Assembly (NCBI RefSeq): GCF_002574545.1
Contig: NZ_NUGT01000077.1
Coordinates: 1 to 45,239 of the forward strand
Length of the DNA: 45,239 nucleotides
DNA from: Bacillus sp. AFS055030
Lineage (GTDB): Bacteria; Bacillota; Bacilli; Bacillales; Bacillaceae_G
Reading direction: 5' to 3'
The notes beneath the pieces were generated by a model, which saw only the letters and a program-made list of their open reading frames with translations, searched no databases and was not told the origin of the DNA. Below are positions 44,407-45,239 of this stretch, piece after piece; within the stretch, counting starts at the first letter, position 1; each line of letters begins with the position of its first letter. A program made the position numbers and the translations under genes.

Positions 44407-45239
44407 ATGAAAAAATGGTTAAAAAGCCTTTTTAAGACGAATAGCCTTAATGAGATTGAAGATGAGTTTGAAGAAAAGCCCGTTGAGGAGAAAGTAGATC
44501 AATCACACTCTATCGAAAAAAAGAGAAACGCTTTAAATGAGCGTCCTAATTTTAGATTTCCAATTGAATTAGATGAAGAAATACCGCCACCAAAACCGAT
44601 AAAGGAAACAAAAGTTGAACCAGTCTTTAAACAAGAAAAAATTGACGACATTTGGCAAAAGTCATCAAAAAATTTAAATAAAGAATTTAAACCTACATAT
44701 AACGAGAGTACTAATTTGGTAAGGAATACTATTCAAAGTAATCTATTCGATAAAAGTAATTTATCTAGTCGACTTGAAACAAAACAAGACTCAAAAAGTG
44801 AGAAAGAACAAACAAAAGTAGAAAAGGAAGAAAAGGTTGATATTGTCTTTCGTCCGAAAAGAAAAACACCATTTCGACCAAGTGAATATATTTCACCGAT
44901 TTATGGTTATCAAAGGCCTCCGAAAAGAGAAGAAAGTAATACTCATTCTAAACATACTTCAATTATAGAAGAGAGTGTTGAGGCTTCTCAGATTAGTAAT
45001 GTACTTGAAAATTCGTTCAAACAAGTTAAAATCGACAATTTTGAAAAAGAGAGTTTCAATAATCAAAATCATAAAAGTATTGAAGTATTAAATCTAGTTG
45101 AAAAAGAAGAAAGTAAAACTGAAGCTACTCAAGTTGGGAATATAGAACTTCTAGTTAAAGAACATCAAAATGAAATAAAACATGCGTTGAAAGTTGAAGA
45201 TGTACAACTTGAAACCCATGAAATTAAAGTTGAAGAGAC
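44407..45239 (+). CDS. sftA: SftA (YtpS) DNA translocase, N-terminal part, cut by the window end
   Basis: The frame starts with ATG at 44407 after GAGAGAGTGAG and stays open for 277 codons to the window end. Visible are a basic N-terminus (MKKWLKSLFK), a long acidic, Glu/Lys-rich disordered region and the motif PFRPSEYISPIYGY near residue 157, which also occurs in the N-terminal part of Bacillus SftA. The FtsK-like motor domain must lie beyond the window. SftA is the soluble FtsK/SpoIIIE paralogue that moves DNA from the closing septum; assignment rests on the motif and position after ytpR. Confidence 0.85.
   Translation, partial: MKKWLKSLFKTNSLNEIEDEFEEKPVEEKVDQSHSIEKKRNALNERPNFRFPIELDEEIPPPKPIKETKVEPVFKQEKIDDIWQKSSKNLNKEFKPTYNESTNLVRNTIQSNLFDKSNLSSRLETKQDSKSEKEQTKVEKEEKVDIVFRPKRKTPFRPSEYISPIYGYQRPPKREESNTHSKHTSIIEESVEASQISNVLENSFKQVKIDNFEKESFNNQNHKSIEVLNLVEKEESKTEATQVGNIELLVKEHQNEIKHALKVEDVQLETHEIKVEE

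Noticed and set aside
1-45239. CRISPR array, transposase, integrase, tRNA or rRNA gene
   Set aside because: No regularly spaced direct repeats, mobile-element proteins, or tRNA/rRNA signatures were seen on either strand.

Overview
The window is a stretch of chromosome from an AT-rich, low-GC Firmicute, almost certainly a member of the Bacillaceae other than Bacillus subtilis itself. Reasons: strong AGGAGG ribosome sites, many TTG starts, S-box and T-box leaders, a bacillithiol-dependent fosB, and long runs of gene order that match, from memory, the B. subtilis pckA-metK to sftA (ytpS) region. No phage, insertion sequence, CRISPR array, rRNA or tRNA gene was seen.

Layout. (1) 1-3.6 kb: divergent pckA and metK, with a CcpN-like site at pckA and a complete SAM riboswitch before metK. 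(2) 3.7-14.7 kb: an accessory stretch where B. subtilis has other genes. It holds a zinc-free dehydrogenase, a clan-A glycoside hydrolase divergent from a MarR regulator, an adenine riboswitch in front of an MtaD-type deaminase, DinB, fosB, a pirin-OsmC pair behind MhqR-like operators, a class 1A speD with an arginine decarboxylase-spermidine synthase fusion, and a PAP2 phosphatase. (3) 14.9-16.7 kb: divergent ytoA and ytpB. (4) 16.7-19.3 kb: a CPA2 antiporter behind a leader terminator, an unknown membrane protein and a secreted histidine-rich protein. (5) 19.4-26.8 kb: ytqA-ytqB (tRNA wobble modification), ytzC, yttB, T-box-leuS, a rhodanese, a small protein and a structured inverted repeat. 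(6) 27-45.2 kb: conserved backbone ytfP, murJ/ytgP, ytzG, ytzE, pepV, an MFS gene, thpR, amyX, ytmP, ytzH, trmB, ytnP, ytzB, ytoP, a DUF84 gene, ytpP-ytpQ-ytpR and the 5' part of sftA, which runs off the window.

How genes may work together. MetK makes SAM. SpeD decarboxylates it, and the spermidine synthase half of the fusion transfers its aminopropyl group, releasing methylthioadenosine, which the MtaD-type enzyme can deaminate. These steps all lie within 12 kb, and two of the genes have purine or SAM riboswitches. FosB, pirin and OsmC look like a thiol/electrophile defence group.

The most striking observation is the SpeA-SpeE fusion. The junction codons are themselves a perfect Shine-Dalgarno followed by an ATG at the expected SpeE start. 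This suggests two adjacent genes fused by loss of the speA stop while the old speE start signal survived.
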